Positions 23,651-32,696 of a stretch of DNA of 64,000 nt are shown here, piece after piece (position 1 is the stretch's first letter; every line of letters starts with the position of its first letter). The stretch spans positions 186,001 through 250,000 of the forward strand of contig NZ_BEVZ01000001.1 in the NCBI RefSeq assembly GCF_003112515.1. Direction: 5' to 3'. This DNA comes from Streptomyces fragilis (GTDB taxonomy: Bacteria > Actinomycetota > Actinomycetes > Streptomycetales > Streptomycetaceae). Made by a program: the position numbers and the translations under genes. The notes beneath the pieces were generated by a model that saw only the letters and a program-made list of their open reading frames with translations, was not told where the DNA came from and did not search any database.

Positions 23651-26600
23651 TCATGGGGTCGGCGCGGTGAACCCGGCCAGGTCGAGCCAGTAGTCGTCGT
23701 CCTCCATCAGGCGCTGTTCCTTGATGAAGGTGCCGAACGGACGCATCGACTGGGTGTTCTGCCAGTTCGACATCGAGGACCGGCCGCAGGGCTCATTCCA
23801 CGTCGGCGCCGGGGCATCGGGACGCAGGTGGAGCGTCATGGTGTCGTCGGCGTTGCGCTTGAGGTAGGTCTGCACGCACTCCTTGCCGCTGTACACGACG
23901 GGGTTGGGGCCCTTGGGATTTCCGGCGCTCTGGAAGGCGTTGGCGAAGACGAACTCGTCGCAGCTCTTCAGGTCGGTGATCGGCTTCCCCGAGTCCAGGC
24001 TCCACATGTCGCTGAACAGACCGGTGTCCTTGTAGGCCTTCCACTGCCTGCCGCAGATGAACTGCCGGTTCTGGTCCACCTGGGTCTTGTCGGAGCCGTC
24101 GAGCGCCATCTTGTCGCCCAGGTAGGTGAGGGGCTTGCCGCCGTTGCGCTTGCCCCAGGTGATCTTGGTCTTGCGCCACATCATGTCGATGTGCGCGGCG
24201 GCCCCGGGGTACTTCGCGGAGTTCATGACGTAGGTCGGCTTGTAGCCGGAGAACACGCAGCCCGTTCCGGCGTTGGTGATCTCGCTGTCGCAGCGGATGT
24301 CCAGCTTGGACTTCTCGATCTCGAGGGGGAGCCTCGCCGGGGTGCCGTTGGCCGTCCCGGCGAAGTACAGGTACGGGGTGACCGTGCCCTTGGTGGCTCC
24401 GGCCGGTGCCCACTTGAACCGCGTGGTGATGGTCCGTTCCAGGAAGTCGAACTTGTTGAAGGTCTTCGATCCGTCCCAGTCGACGCTGGTGACGTCGCAG
24501 TACCCGCGGCACCTGAACTGGAAGTCCGGGTTGGCCGTGGTCACCACACCGGTCATCGTCTGCAGCTCGAGCGTGGTGACCACGGACCACTCGTCACTCG
24601 CCGCGTCGAGGTAAATGGTGCTGTAGTAGTCGAACGTCGCGGTCCCGTCCGGCACCTCGTCCTTGAGGTGCGTCAGGGTCGCCTCGCCGTGGAGGCAGCC
24701 GCTGGTGCGTGTGCGTACCGCGGAGTCCGAGATGGTCGAGCAGGCCACGGTGGCACCGGCCATGGTCATCGGAGCCGTCGCGGTACCGCCGGCCGTGCTG
24801 CTGGCGGCGCCCGCGAAGAGCGAGCCGGTGATGTCCTCGGGGGGCTCGACGGGCGCCGGTTCCGGTGCCGTCGGGTTGGCGGTCATGCTGCCGGTCAGCG
24901 CCTGGCCGTTGTAGGTGCCGGGCACGAAGGCCAGGGCGTCGAAGGCGATGTCGGCCGAACCGTTGCCGCCGTTGAAGTTGTCGAGCCGCACTTCCGGGAT
25001 CTGGTCGCCGAAGTCGTAGGCGCCCAGGTCGACCCACTTGTTGGACTGGTTGGCCGTCTGGGAGACGGCCGCCTCCTCCTCGCCGTCGGCGGTCTGTATC
25101 CGGTAGACGGCGTTGGAGGTCTGCGCCCCGTGGTCGGGTATGTGCGCGAAGACCTTCGCCTGGCGGGAGGTGTTGGTCAGCGGGGCCCTGAGCTTCCAGG
25201 TGCCGGTGACCTTCAGCCGGTCCGCCTGGTCCGCGCGGGGTTCCGGGGAGCGGGTGTGCGTGAACCAGAAGTGGTTGCCGTAGCCGGCGCCTATCTGGTG
25301 GGTGTCGATCTTCCCCGGGTACGTGGTGACCGTGGTCGGGTTGTCCGTCCCGTCGTCGGTGAGGTCCATGGTGGTGTCCCACGGGACGTACGTGAACGAG
25401 AACGTGCCGCTGGACTTCACCGCCCCGCATCCGCGCCTGCTGTCGACGCCGGCGGGTGTGGTGCCGTCGGGCAGGTCGTCGACCACCAGGGCGTTGGTGG
25501 GAAGGGCGCCGGTGGAGCAGTTCGGGGGGTAGGAGCCGGCGTCGGCCTGCTCCCCGTAGGACGTGCCGAAGCGGTGCACGCCGTTTCCGCACTCGGCGAG
25601 CTTCTCGCAGTCCTTCCAGTCCGCCTTGGTCACCTCGTCGTGCCACCAGCAGTGCAGCCAGTGCGGGTTGGAGTCGCTGTCGCCCGCGTCCGCGGTGCAG
25701 GCGCCGAGGCCCGGGTCGTTGGAGTCGTTGTCACCGATCTTCGACGGGTCGCAGTAGTTCGACGCGTCGCAGAACAGGTCGGTCGGCGGCTTGGCGTCGG
25801 CACGGTCCTGGTTGGTGGTCCACCACGCGGCCCGGTACCCGGCCTGGAAGTCGCCGGGGGCGAACATGGCGGAGATCGGGCGGGCCGCCCAGCCGATCAC
25901 CTTCTCCTCGTACGGCCAGTCCTGCGGGTGCGCGGCGTGGCTGTAGTCGTCCCCGGCGATGTTGGACGCGCTCTGCAGGAACGGCACCCGGTTGGCCTTC
26001 CACAGCGGGTTGGCCGGGTTGTTGGTCCAGCCGACGCCCCAGTGGCCCGCGGAGTCGGTGCTGTCGTAGAAGCCGGAGTTGTACGCCCACAGGGCGAAGA
26101 ACCAGTTCTCGATCCACTTCGGGTGGCCGCCGTTGATCTTCATCCCGGCGTTGTAGGTCTGGTTCCACTTCTCGGACAGGATCCGCACGCCGGCGGCGAT
26201 GTTCGCCGTGTAGTCCAGGGCGACGGCCTCCTGCGCGAGCGGGGACAGCGCGGTCTCGCCCGGCTTGGTCTTCCCCGCGAGACGCATGCCGTCGGTGGCC
26301 TGGGTGATGCCGTAGCCGCAGTCGGCGTCGGCCCAGTTGATCTGCCAGGGGTCGAGCTGCTCGCCGTCGGCGGCGTAGTCCACGCCGTAGTAGTTGCCGA
26401 CCAGGGAGTTGGCGGTGACACCGGGCACGGCGAAGCGGGTGGCCTGCCACATGTTGGACTCCTGCGCGGTGATGCCCAGCATCACCTGCGCGGGGATGTG
26501 CCACTTGTCCGTGACGTCGGGGTCCTCGTTGTCGAGGGTGCCGTTCGGGTCACCGGCGAGCACGGTCGGCGGGAAGAGGCCCTGGGGCTGGTAGCCGCCG

Positions 26601-28132
26601 GTTCCGGTGTTCTTCCAGTTGCCCTCGCGGTAGAAGTCCAGCTCGCCGACCACGGCCTGGTCCACGGCCCACTCGACCTGGCGCGGGGTGGGCTGGAACG
26701 CCTGCTTCTGCGCGTCGTTGCGGGCGACCGCGCAGTAGCGTTCCCCGGCGCCCTCGCTCGGGTTGTCGGCCTGCGCGGTGAGGGCCCGGGTGCCGACGGT
26801 CTGCGGGGACGGACCGTCTCCGCCCCGCTCGCCGGTGTCAGGGCCGGACTCGACCGGGCCGCCGGTGGGCAGGGCGGGGGACAGGGCGCGCCCCTGGGCC
26901 GCGTCGCCCACGCGGTGGGCGCCGGGACGCAGGTCGAGGGTCACGGACCTGCCGGACTCCAGCACGCGCAGGACGGTGCGCGCGGGCCGGGGCTTGGCGG
27001 CGTCCTCCGGGTTGACCAGGGTGGTCTTCCCGTCGGACCAGGTGGTGGTCAGGGCCGTCCGGGCGTGGCTGGAGATCGCCGCGCCCTTGGGGAGCTCGCC
27101 GGGGTTGTGCACCCGCGCGGGCAGCTTCCCGGACGTCGCCTCACCGGTGACGAACACCTCGCCGCGTGCCGAGCGGGTCAGGTCCCAGGCCTCGAGCTCG
27201 CCGGAGGCGACGGTGACGGGCGCGGCGGTCCGGCCCTTGCGGATCGTGGCGCGGTCGAGGTGCTTGGCCCAGCTGGTCGGCGTCGCGGACGCCTTCTTGT
27301 CCAGCTCGCGGTCGATGAAGGTGACGCCTCCGTCGGCGTCGGCGGTGATCTGGAAGGGCACCGTCGTGGTGGCCGCCAGGGTCTTCTCGCTCGTGCCGTC
27401 GATGCGGACCAGCCTGTTGCCGTGCGCGGCGACGACGCCGGCGTCCGTGGGGACGGCGGAGGTGACCTGACCGGGCAGCGTGACCGGCTGGGACTTCTCG
27501 CCGGTGGCCGCGTCGACGGTGATCAGGCGGGTCTGCTGCTTCTTGTCGCCGTCGTGGGTGAGCTGGGTGAACACCGCCCTGTCGCCCTGGCCGCAGCCGG
27601 GCGAGAAGTAGGCGAGCGACGACTGGAAGGGCAGCTTGGTGACCTCGCCCGACCGGAGGTCGACCACAGCGGTGAACGCGCCGCGGACCATCAGTTCGGG
27701 CTTGTTGGTGAACATGCGCGGCGCGTAGGAGACGGCCGCGTACTTCCCGGACTCGGTGACGCAGTGGTTGCCGATCCAGGTGTCCGAGGCGAAACCGTCC
27801 TCGAACAGGCTGGCCACGGTGCGCAGTTGGTAGCCGTCCTTCTCCTTGCCGGCAAGGAGGTGGAAGCCGGTGCCGTCGCCGGTGGCGGTGACGGCGGTGT
27901 CGGCGGAGTCCTCGTAGTCCCCGCCGAGCAGGCCGGGGCGGTCCTCGGCGGGGATCGCGGAGGGCTCGAGGGAGAGCTTCTTCCGCTCCTGTCCGGTGTC
28001 GCTCCAGCCCTGTGCCGCGCCCTTGGGCGGCTCGGGTTCGCCGGCCTGCGCGGGCAGGCTCATGGGTATAGCCAGCACGGTGGCCACCGCGAGGGTGACC
28101 GGCACGCGCAGGCGGGTCAGTCTGCGTCTCAA
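23651..28132 (-). CDS. 1493-aa secreted multidomain protein: propeller-like, SLT transglycosylase, golvesin-like, NucA/NucB-type nuclease
   Basis: A Sec signal peptide ends at PAQA (about residue 30). Residues 60-430 form a beta-propeller-like region. Residues 540-690 are an SLT lysozyme-like domain with catalytic Glu558 in TAQESN, then GYGITQATDG and ALWAYNSGFYD. A Cys-rich linker spans 785-905. Residues 950-1072 resemble golvesin-C/xanthan-lyase accessory domains. The end (about 1275-1490) has the NucA/NucB DNase layout with CDSEITN, AAHIDMM, ICGRQW and CDEFVFANAFQSAG. The start is a TTG after AAGGAA. It is the last gene of the seven-gene exporter operon. It probably penetrates or remodels cell wall and degrades nucleic acid, as an effector or scavenging enzyme. 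Nuclease call moderate, SLT call firm. Confidence 0.75.
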   Translation of the reverse strand: MRRRLTRLRVPVTLAVATVLAIPMSLPAQAGEPEPPKGAAQGWSDTGQERKKLSLEPSAIPAEDRPGLLGGDYEDSADTAVTATGDGTGFHLLAGKEKDGYQLRTVASLFEDGFASDTWIGNHCVTESGKYAAVSYAPRMFTNKPELMVRGAFTAVVDLRSGEVTKLPFQSSLAYFSPGCGQGDRAVFTQLTHDGDKKQQTRLITVDAATGEKSQPVTLPGQVTSAVPTDAGVVAAHGNRLVRIDGTSEKTLAATTTVPFQITADADGGVTFIDRELDKKASATPTSWAKHLDRATIRKGRTAAPVTVASGELEAWDLTRSARGEVFVTGEATSGKLPARVHNPGELPKGAAISSHARTALTTTWSDGKTTLVNPEDAAKPRPARTVLRVLESGRSVTLDLRPGAHRVGDAAQGRALSPALPTGGPVESGPDTGERGGDGPSPQTVGTRALTAQADNPSEGAGERYCAVARNDAQKQAFQPTPRQVEWAVDQAVVGELDFYREGNWKNTGTGGYQPQGLFPPTVLAGDPNGTLDNEDPDVTDKWHIPAQVMLGITAQESNMWQATRFAVPGVTANSLVGNYYGVDYAADGEQLDPWQINWADADCGYGITQATDGMRLAGKTKPGETALSPLAQEAVALDYTANIAAGVRILSEKWNQTYNAGMKINGGHPKWIENWFFALWAYNSGFYDSTDSAGHWGVGWTNNPANPLWKANRVPFLQSASNIAGDDYSHAAHPQDWPYEEKVIGWAARPISAMFAPGDFQAGYRAAWWTTNQDRADAKPPTDLFCDASNYCDPSKIGDNDSNDPGLGACTADAGDSDSNPHWLHCWWHDEVTKADWKDCEKLAECGNGVHRFGTSYGEQADAGSYPPNCSTGALPTNALVVDDLPDGTTPAGVDSRRGCGAVKSSGTFSFTYVPWDTTMDLTDDGTDNPTTVTTYPGKIDTHQIGAGYGNHFWFTHTRSPEPRADQADRLKVTGTWKLRAPLTNTSRQAKVFAHIPDHGAQTSNAVYRIQTADGEEEAAVSQTANQSNKWVDLGAYDFGDQIPEVRLDNFNGGNGSADIAFDALAFVPGTYNGQALTGSMTANPTAPEPAPVEPPEDITGSLFAGAASSTAGGTATAPMTMAGATVACSTISDSAVRTRTSGCLHGEATLTHLKDEVPDGTATFDYYSTIYLDAASDEWSVVTTLELQTMTGVVTTANPDFQFRCRGYCDVTSVDWDGSKTFNKFDFLERTITTRFKWAPAGATKGTVTPYLYFAGTANGTPARLPLEIEKSKLDIRCDSEITNAGTGCVFSGYKPTYVMNSAKYPGAAAHIDMMWRKTKITWGKRNGGKPLTYLGDKMALDGSDKTQVDQNRQFICGRQWKAYKDTGLFSDMWSLDSGKPITDLKSCDEFVFANAFQSAGNPKGPNPVVYSGKECVQTYLKRNADDTMTLHLRPDAPAPTWNEPCGRSSMSNWQNTQSMRPFGTFIKEQRLMEDDDYWLDLAGFTAPTP

Positions 28133-28153
28133 CGTCGTTCCTTCTTCTTCCGG

Positions 28154-29137
28154 TTACCTGACAGCCTTGGCGGCTGCAAGGACCTCGCTCATGCGCTTCT
28201 TGACGGCGGTGAGCCGGCCCTTGTTCTCCTCGATCAGCCGCTTCTGGACCTTCGACTCCTGCGCGAACCACACCTCGACCAGGCGGGTCCGCTCCTTGCA
28301 GTCGATGTCGTCCAGCGCGAGCTCGATCGCGTCCTGGGTGGTGCCGTCGCCCTTGGCGTAGGCCTGGTCCATGGCCCGGTACGGGTCGGCGGCGGACCGT
28401 CCCCGCTTCTTCATGCAGGCCGACCAGTCCTTGAGGGCCTTCTCGACCGGCTTGTCCGACCGGGACTCGGAGTGGCTCGTCGCGGCGAGCAGTTGGACCT
28501 GGCCCGCGTCCTCCTCGTTCATCCCGAGCCGGCGCTTCGACGCTCCCTCGCAGCCGCCCTCACGCAGCTTCCTGCCGCGGTACTCGGCGCGGGCGGGCCC
28601 GGTGTTCGAGCCGCTGATGTACGCGCCGTCGCCCTCGGCGCCCTTCGGCGGGCTCAGGTCGGGCTTCGTGTGTCCGGTGAGCACCTCCACCTCGATGCCC
28701 GAGAGCCCTTCCTCGACGGAGTCGAGGCTGTGCGTCTGCTCCTTCGGCACCCCGTAGCCGTACTTCTCGGCCTGGGCGCGGTCGGTGATGCCGTAGCGGC
28801 GCTCGATGCCGAGGGCGTTGCTGTACGGCGGCGGGTTGGCGCCGGGGCGCGGCAGGTCGACGGTGAGCCCGTACTCGGCCATGCACCGGGTCTGGAGGGT
28901 GCGCAGCGCGGTGTCGACGGTGACCTGGTCCGCGTACGAGGGCAGGTAGGCCTCGAGCGGCAGTTCCATGCCCTTGACCAGTCCGGAGGCGGGGGTCTCC
29001 GCGGGCCAGTGGCTGCGGTCGACCGGGGCGTCGTGCTGCGCCGGGCCGGGGGCCGGTCCGGACGACGAGCATGCGCCGAGCACAATTGCCGCGAGCATGA
29101 CAGTTGCGACGGTGGTCGTGTGTCTGAGGACCTGCAC
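28154..29137 (-). CDS. Lipoprotein, paralogue of the one at 32697-33659
   Basis: 327 aa. The signal peptide ends in the lipobox LGAC (Cys about 23). Shared blocks with its paralogue are HWPAETPASGLVKGMELPLE, LQTRCMAEYGLTVDLP, IERRYGITD followed by YGYGVP, WSACMKKRG, and DIDCKERTRLVEVWF before a coiled-coil-like C-terminus (VQKRLIEENKGRLTAVKKRM). Six conserved Cys may form disulfides outside the cell. The family has no known function to me. It starts at GTG, 62 bp after the permease stop and 21 bp before the giant protein, so it is within the operon and is a candidate chaperone, docking or regulatory partner of the secreted protein. Confidence 0.75.
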   Translation of the reverse strand: MQVLRHTTTVATVMLAAIVLGACSSSGPAPGPAQHDAPVDRSHWPAETPASGLVKGMELPLEAYLPSYADQVTVDTALRTLQTRCMAEYGLTVDLPRPGANPPPYSNALGIERRYGITDRAQAEKYGYGVPKEQTHSLDSVEEGLSGIEVEVLTGHTKPDLSPPKGAEGDGAYISGSNTGPARAEYRGRKLREGGCEGASKRRLGMNEEDAGQVQLLAATSHSESRSDKPVEKALKDWSACMKKRGRSAADPYRAMDQAYAKGDGTTQDAIELALDDIDCKERTRLVEVWFAQESKVQKRLIEENKGRLTAVKKRMSEVLAAAKAVR

Positions 29138-29199
29138 GGGTTTCCTTGTCTACGAAGGTGCCGAGGGGAGGAGGTCGTCGTCCGGCCGGCCCGCGGGTG

Positions 29200-30480
29200 T
29201 CATCGGCGCAGGGCCTCGACGGGCTGGATGCGGCTGGCGCGCCAGGCGGGGTAGAGGCCGGCGGCCAGTCCGGTGGCCAGGCCGATGACGGGGGCAGAGG
29301 CCGCGACCTCGGGGTGGATGACGGGAGTCCAGTCACGGGCCAGGGCGACGCCGACGACGGTGAGGATGCCCAGGGAGGTCCCCACGAGGCCCCCGAGCGC
29401 GCCGAGGGCCCCGGATTCGGTGAGGAACTGGGCGGTGATGTGCCGTCCGCGGGCGCCCAGCGCACGGCGCAGGCCGATCTCGCCGGTGCGTTCCAGAACG
29501 GCGACCAGGGTGGTGTTGGCGATGCCGACGGTCCCGATGAACAGGCAGATCGCCGCCAGCAGGAGGAACAGCTGGTCCAGGTCGCCGCCGACCTCGGTGC
29601 GCAGCGCCCTGGGGTCCGGCGGCGGGACGGCCCTGAACCATTCGGGGTGCGCGGGATCCAGGGCGAGCGGTGCTTCGGCGGCGACCTGCGCCGCCGCCCC
29701 CAGGTCGGTGGCGACGAGCATCTTCGCCGTCCCCCTGGGCGCGCCCCAGACCTCCTCCGCGGTGGAGCGGGGGACGACGACGGACAGCAGCAGGTCGGCG
29801 CGGCGCTCGACGTCCTCGACGATGCCGACGACGGTGAACGCCTCGTCGCCGATGAAGACGGCGGGCTGGGTCTCCAGGGTGGTGATGCCGAGGCGGGTGG
29901 CGACGCCGGCGCCGATCACGGCGACCCGCTGCCCGGTGCGGTCGTGCCAGGTGTCGTAGACGCGTCCCTCCGCGAGGGTGGGCCGTGCGGCCCGCAGCAC
30001 GCCCGAGCCGGCTGCCACGACCTGGATCCGGCTTCCGCCGCGGGCGGCGCCCACGGGCGCGGAGTGCACCTGCTGGCCGGGGTCCAGGTCGACGGGCCAG
30101 TAGGCGCCGGCGTGGCGGACGCCGTTGAGCCGCTCGACGCGCCGGTCGGCGTCGGCGGGGAAGCCCACGGCGGCGTCCGAGCCCTGCTCGTGGGAGACGT
30201 CCTCGACGGTCACCTCGGTCGCGGTCAGCGCGTTGAAGCGGTCGTCGATCTGCGAGGAGGCGGTGGCGGTCAGCCCCAGCACGGCCACGAAGGCGCCCAC
30301 GCCGAGCACGGTGCCCAGCGAGGTGAGCACGGAGCGGCCGGGCCGCTGGAGCACCCCGGCCAGGGCCTCGGCGAGCAGGTCGCGCACCGACAGGCGGTTC
30401 CGCGGCATCCGGTCGGTCGCTGCCGCCCGGCGCCGCGCGGGACGGCGCACCGGCAGGCGCGGGCGGAGACGTCGTGTCAC
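29200..30480 (-). CDS. MacB-type ABC permease
   Basis: 426 aa with the MacB topology: one N-terminal membrane helix (about residues 46-68, SLGTVLGVGAFVAVLGLTAT), a periplasm-type MacB_PCD domain to about residue 290, then three FtsX helices (LFLLLAAICLFIGTVGIANT, a middle pair and the last at VIGLATGLAAGLYPAWRASR). The conserved ANTTLVAVLERTGEIGLRRALGA loop contacts the ATPase. GTG 30480 overlaps the ATPase stop as GTGA. MacB systems are mechanotransmitters that push substrates or lipoproteins outside the membrane rather than moving them across it. Confidence 0.9.
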   Translation of the reverse strand: MTRRLRPRLPVRRPARRRAAATDRMPRNRLSVRDLLAEALAGVLQRPGRSVLTSLGTVLGVGAFVAVLGLTATASSQIDDRFNALTATEVTVEDVSHEQGSDAAVGFPADADRRVERLNGVRHAGAYWPVDLDPGQQVHSAPVGAARGGSRIQVVAAGSGVLRAARPTLAEGRVYDTWHDRTGQRVAVIGAGVATRLGITTLETQPAVFIGDEAFTVVGIVEDVERRADLLLSVVVPRSTAEEVWGAPRGTAKMLVATDLGAAAQVAAEAPLALDPAHPEWFRAVPPPDPRALRTEVGGDLDQLFLLLAAICLFIGTVGIANTTLVAVLERTGEIGLRRALGARGRHITAQFLTESGALGALGGLVGTSLGILTVVGVALARDWTPVIHPEVAASAPVIGLATGLAAGLYPAWRASRIQPVEALRR

Positions 30481-31166
30481 CGTGACCTCCGCCCGGCTTC
30501 GGTGAGGGCGCCGTCCTGGATGGTCAGCGTGCGCCGGCCGCGGGCGGCGACGGTGGGGTCGTGGGTGATGACGAGGACCGTCATCCCCTTGGCGTGCACC
30601 GCCTCCAGGAGCTCCAGGACGGAGTGGGCGGTGGCGGAGTCCAGGTTGCCGGTGGGCTCGTCGCACAGCAGCAGGGACGGCTCCCCCACCAGCGCCCGTG
30701 CGATGGCCACGCGCTGGCGCTCGCCGCCGGACAGGGCGGTGGGAAGGGCGTCGATCCGGTGCCCGAGCCCCACCTGCTCCAGGGCGTGACGGGCCCGGGC
30801 GGCCCGGTCCTTGCGCGGTGTCCCGTTGTGGATCAGGGCCAGGGTCACGTTCTCGACGGCGCTGCGGTGCGGCAGCAGGTGGAACGACTGGAAGACGAAC
30901 CCGATGCGCCGGCCGCGCAGCGTGGTGCGGTCGGCGTCCTTGAGCGCGCCGGTGTCGACCCCGTCGAGCAGGTAGCTGCCGCAGGTCGGGGCGTCGAGCA
31001 GGCCCACGATGTTCAGGAAGGTCGATTTGCCGGCCCCGGAGGGGCCGACCACGGCCACGAACTCGCCCCGCTCGACCCGCAGGTCGCAGGGCGCGAGCGC
31101 CTGGACCGGCGGCGGCCCGGGGTAGGTCAGCCCGGCCTGCCGGAGCTCGATGACGGGGGCCGTCAC
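30477..31166 (-). CDS. MacB-type ABC ATPase
   Basis: 229 aa. Walker A GPSGAGKST (about residues 40-48), the FQSFHLLPHRSAVENV segment typical of the MacB/LolD clade, signature LSGGERQRVAIARAL, Walker B LLLCDEPTGNLDS and switch His in VITHDP. It begins with GTG overlapping the adaptor stop (GTGA) and ends overlapping the permease start, so adaptor, ATPase and permease are tightly coupled. It energises the MacB permease. Confidence 0.93.
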   Translation of the reverse strand: MTAPVIELRQAGLTYPGPPPVQALAPCDLRVERGEFVAVVGPSGAGKSTFLNIVGLLDAPTCGSYLLDGVDTGALKDADRTTLRGRRIGFVFQSFHLLPHRSAVENVTLALIHNGTPRKDRAARARHALEQVGLGHRIDALPTALSGGERQRVAIARALVGEPSLLLCDEPTGNLDSATAHSVLELLEAVHAKGMTVLVITHDPTVAARGRRTLTIQDGALTEAGRRSR

Positions 31167-32665
31167 AGGTCCGCTCCCGCACCGGCCCGCGGGCCCGCGC
31201 GCACGCCGACCAGCACCCGCTCGCCCTCGGACAGGGCGCCCTGCCGCAGGGGGCGCACCTCGACGTAGCCGTCGCCGGTCGTCCCGGTGACCACCGGGAC
31301 GCGGTGCCGCACGTCGTCCTGCACCACGGTCACCGTGGTCCTCCCGTCGGCCCCGGCCGAGATCGCCGACAGCGGGACGACCAGCGCCTCGCCGTTGGTG
31401 GACGCGGCCCTCACGGTCAGCCGCACGTCCTGTCCGGCCAGGTCGGCCGGGAGCGCCTTGTCCGGCTTCACCACCATCAGGTAGCCCGAGGCGCCGTCGG
31501 TCTTGGCCCCGTTCCCGCCGTCGGCGTCCGGCGCGCCGGCCTCCTGTGCGCGTCCGGGGGTGTCGGCCACGCCGGTGACCTTCCCCGACGCGCTCCGCCC
31601 CGTCACCTCGGAGAGGATCTCCACCTTCTGCCCCGGGCGCACGAGGCCCTTCTCGTGCTGCTGGAGCAGGCCGTCGACGACCAGCGCCCCCGCCGACAGC
31701 GACATGACGTTTCCTTCGACACGGCCGCCGACCCGGGAGTGGACCTCGTCCACCCGGGCCGGGAACCGCGACAGGAAGACCACCTCCGACGCGGGCAGCG
31801 TCGGGCCCGCGGCCGCCCGCACCCGGGTCAGCTCCTCGCGCGCCGTGGCCAGGTCCTCCCGCGCACGCTGGGCCTGCCGCCCGAGCGCGGACGTGTCCGG
31901 TGCCCCCGTCGCCGTGCCGTCGTCACCGTCCGGCGTTCCGTCGTCGTCACCGGCCGCGGTGCCGTCCGTGGAGGGCCGTCGGGCCGCCGACAGGCCGCTC
32001 TCCGCGTCCTCGACGGCCCGCCTGGCCCGGGTGACGGCGGCCTCGGCGCTTTCCACGCTCTGCTCGCCGTCCGGCTGCGCGGGCAGGGGCGCGTAGCCGA
32101 TGCCCGAGTAGAACGCGGTCAGCGCCGCCTTCGTCCGTTCGCCGAAGCGGCCCTCCCGGTCCCCGGCCGTGCTGTACCCGACGTCGCCCAGCGCCCGCTG
32201 CAGCTGAGCCACGTCGTCGCCCTCGGCTCCCGGCTTCAGGTCCCGGAACATCGGCAGGTCGCCCCGCAGCGCGAACACCGGCCGCCCGGACACCTCCACC
32301 AGCAGCTGCCCGGCCCGGAGCCGCTGGCCCGCGCCGACCGGCAGCTTCGTCACCACCGGCGCCCCGCCCTCGGGCGCGCCGGACGTCGGGGCGACGTCCA
32401 CCGTCTGCGCCGCGGTGACCGTGCCGCGGACCGTGACGGAGTCCTCGAGCACCCGTCGCTCCACGGGCGCGGTGAGCACCGACGGCGGTGGCGGCAGGGA
32501 GTCGGCGGCGGCCTGCGCGGGTGACTTGATCATCTGCCCCGCGGCCAGGCCCACGCCGGACACCAGGACCGCACCGGTCGCGATTCCCGCCGCCCAGCGA
32601 CGCCGGCGGGTCAGCCCCGAGCCACCCTCGTGGTGCTCGCCGGCAGAGGTGGAGCCATCGGACAT
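31163..32665 (-). CDS. HlyD/MacA-like adaptor with peptidoglycan-binding domain
   Basis: 500 aa. A single membrane anchor (about residues 26-46) leads to an extracellular adaptor. A beta-barrel/lipoyl half (VTVRGTVTAAQTVDVAP) is followed by a PG_binding_1 domain (LKPGAEGDDVAQLQRALGDV, then GRFGERTKAALTAFY). Next comes a helical hairpin containing a Glu/Ala-rich coiled coil interrupted by an Asp/Gly-rich insert (PSTDGTAAGDDDGTPDGDDG), the second lipoyl half, and a C-terminal membrane-proximal barrel. It would tie the MacB permease to the cell wall and present substrates there. AAGGAACG precedes the ATG. Confidence 0.85.
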   Translation of the reverse strand: MSDGSTSAGEHHEGGSGLTRRRRWAAGIATGAVLVSGVGLAAGQMIKSPAQAAADSLPPPPSVLTAPVERRVLEDSVTVRGTVTAAQTVDVAPTSGAPEGGAPVVTKLPVGAGQRLRAGQLLVEVSGRPVFALRGDLPMFRDLKPGAEGDDVAQLQRALGDVGYSTAGDREGRFGERTKAALTAFYSGIGYAPLPAQPDGEQSVESAEAAVTRARRAVEDAESGLSAARRPSTDGTAAGDDDGTPDGDDGTATGAPDTSALGRQAQRAREDLATAREELTRVRAAAGPTLPASEVVFLSRFPARVDEVHSRVGGRVEGNVMSLSAGALVVDGLLQQHEKGLVRPGQKVEILSEVTGRSASGKVTGVADTPGRAQEAGAPDADGGNGAKTDGASGYLMVVKPDKALPADLAGQDVRLTVRAASTNGEALVVPLSAISAGADGRTTVTVVQDDVRHRVPVVTGTTGDGYVEVRPLRQGALSEGERVLVGVRAGPRAGAGADL

Positions 32666-32696
32666 GGCCGTTCCTTTCCGGGTGACGCGGGGCGTC

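Noticed and set aside
23828..29254. An 1808-aa open frame on the plus strand across the giant secreted gene
   Set aside because: It is the antisense shadow of GC-rich codons. Its translation is a monotonous Val/Gly/Ala/Arg mix without motifs, whereas the minus strand has a signal peptide and recognisable domains.
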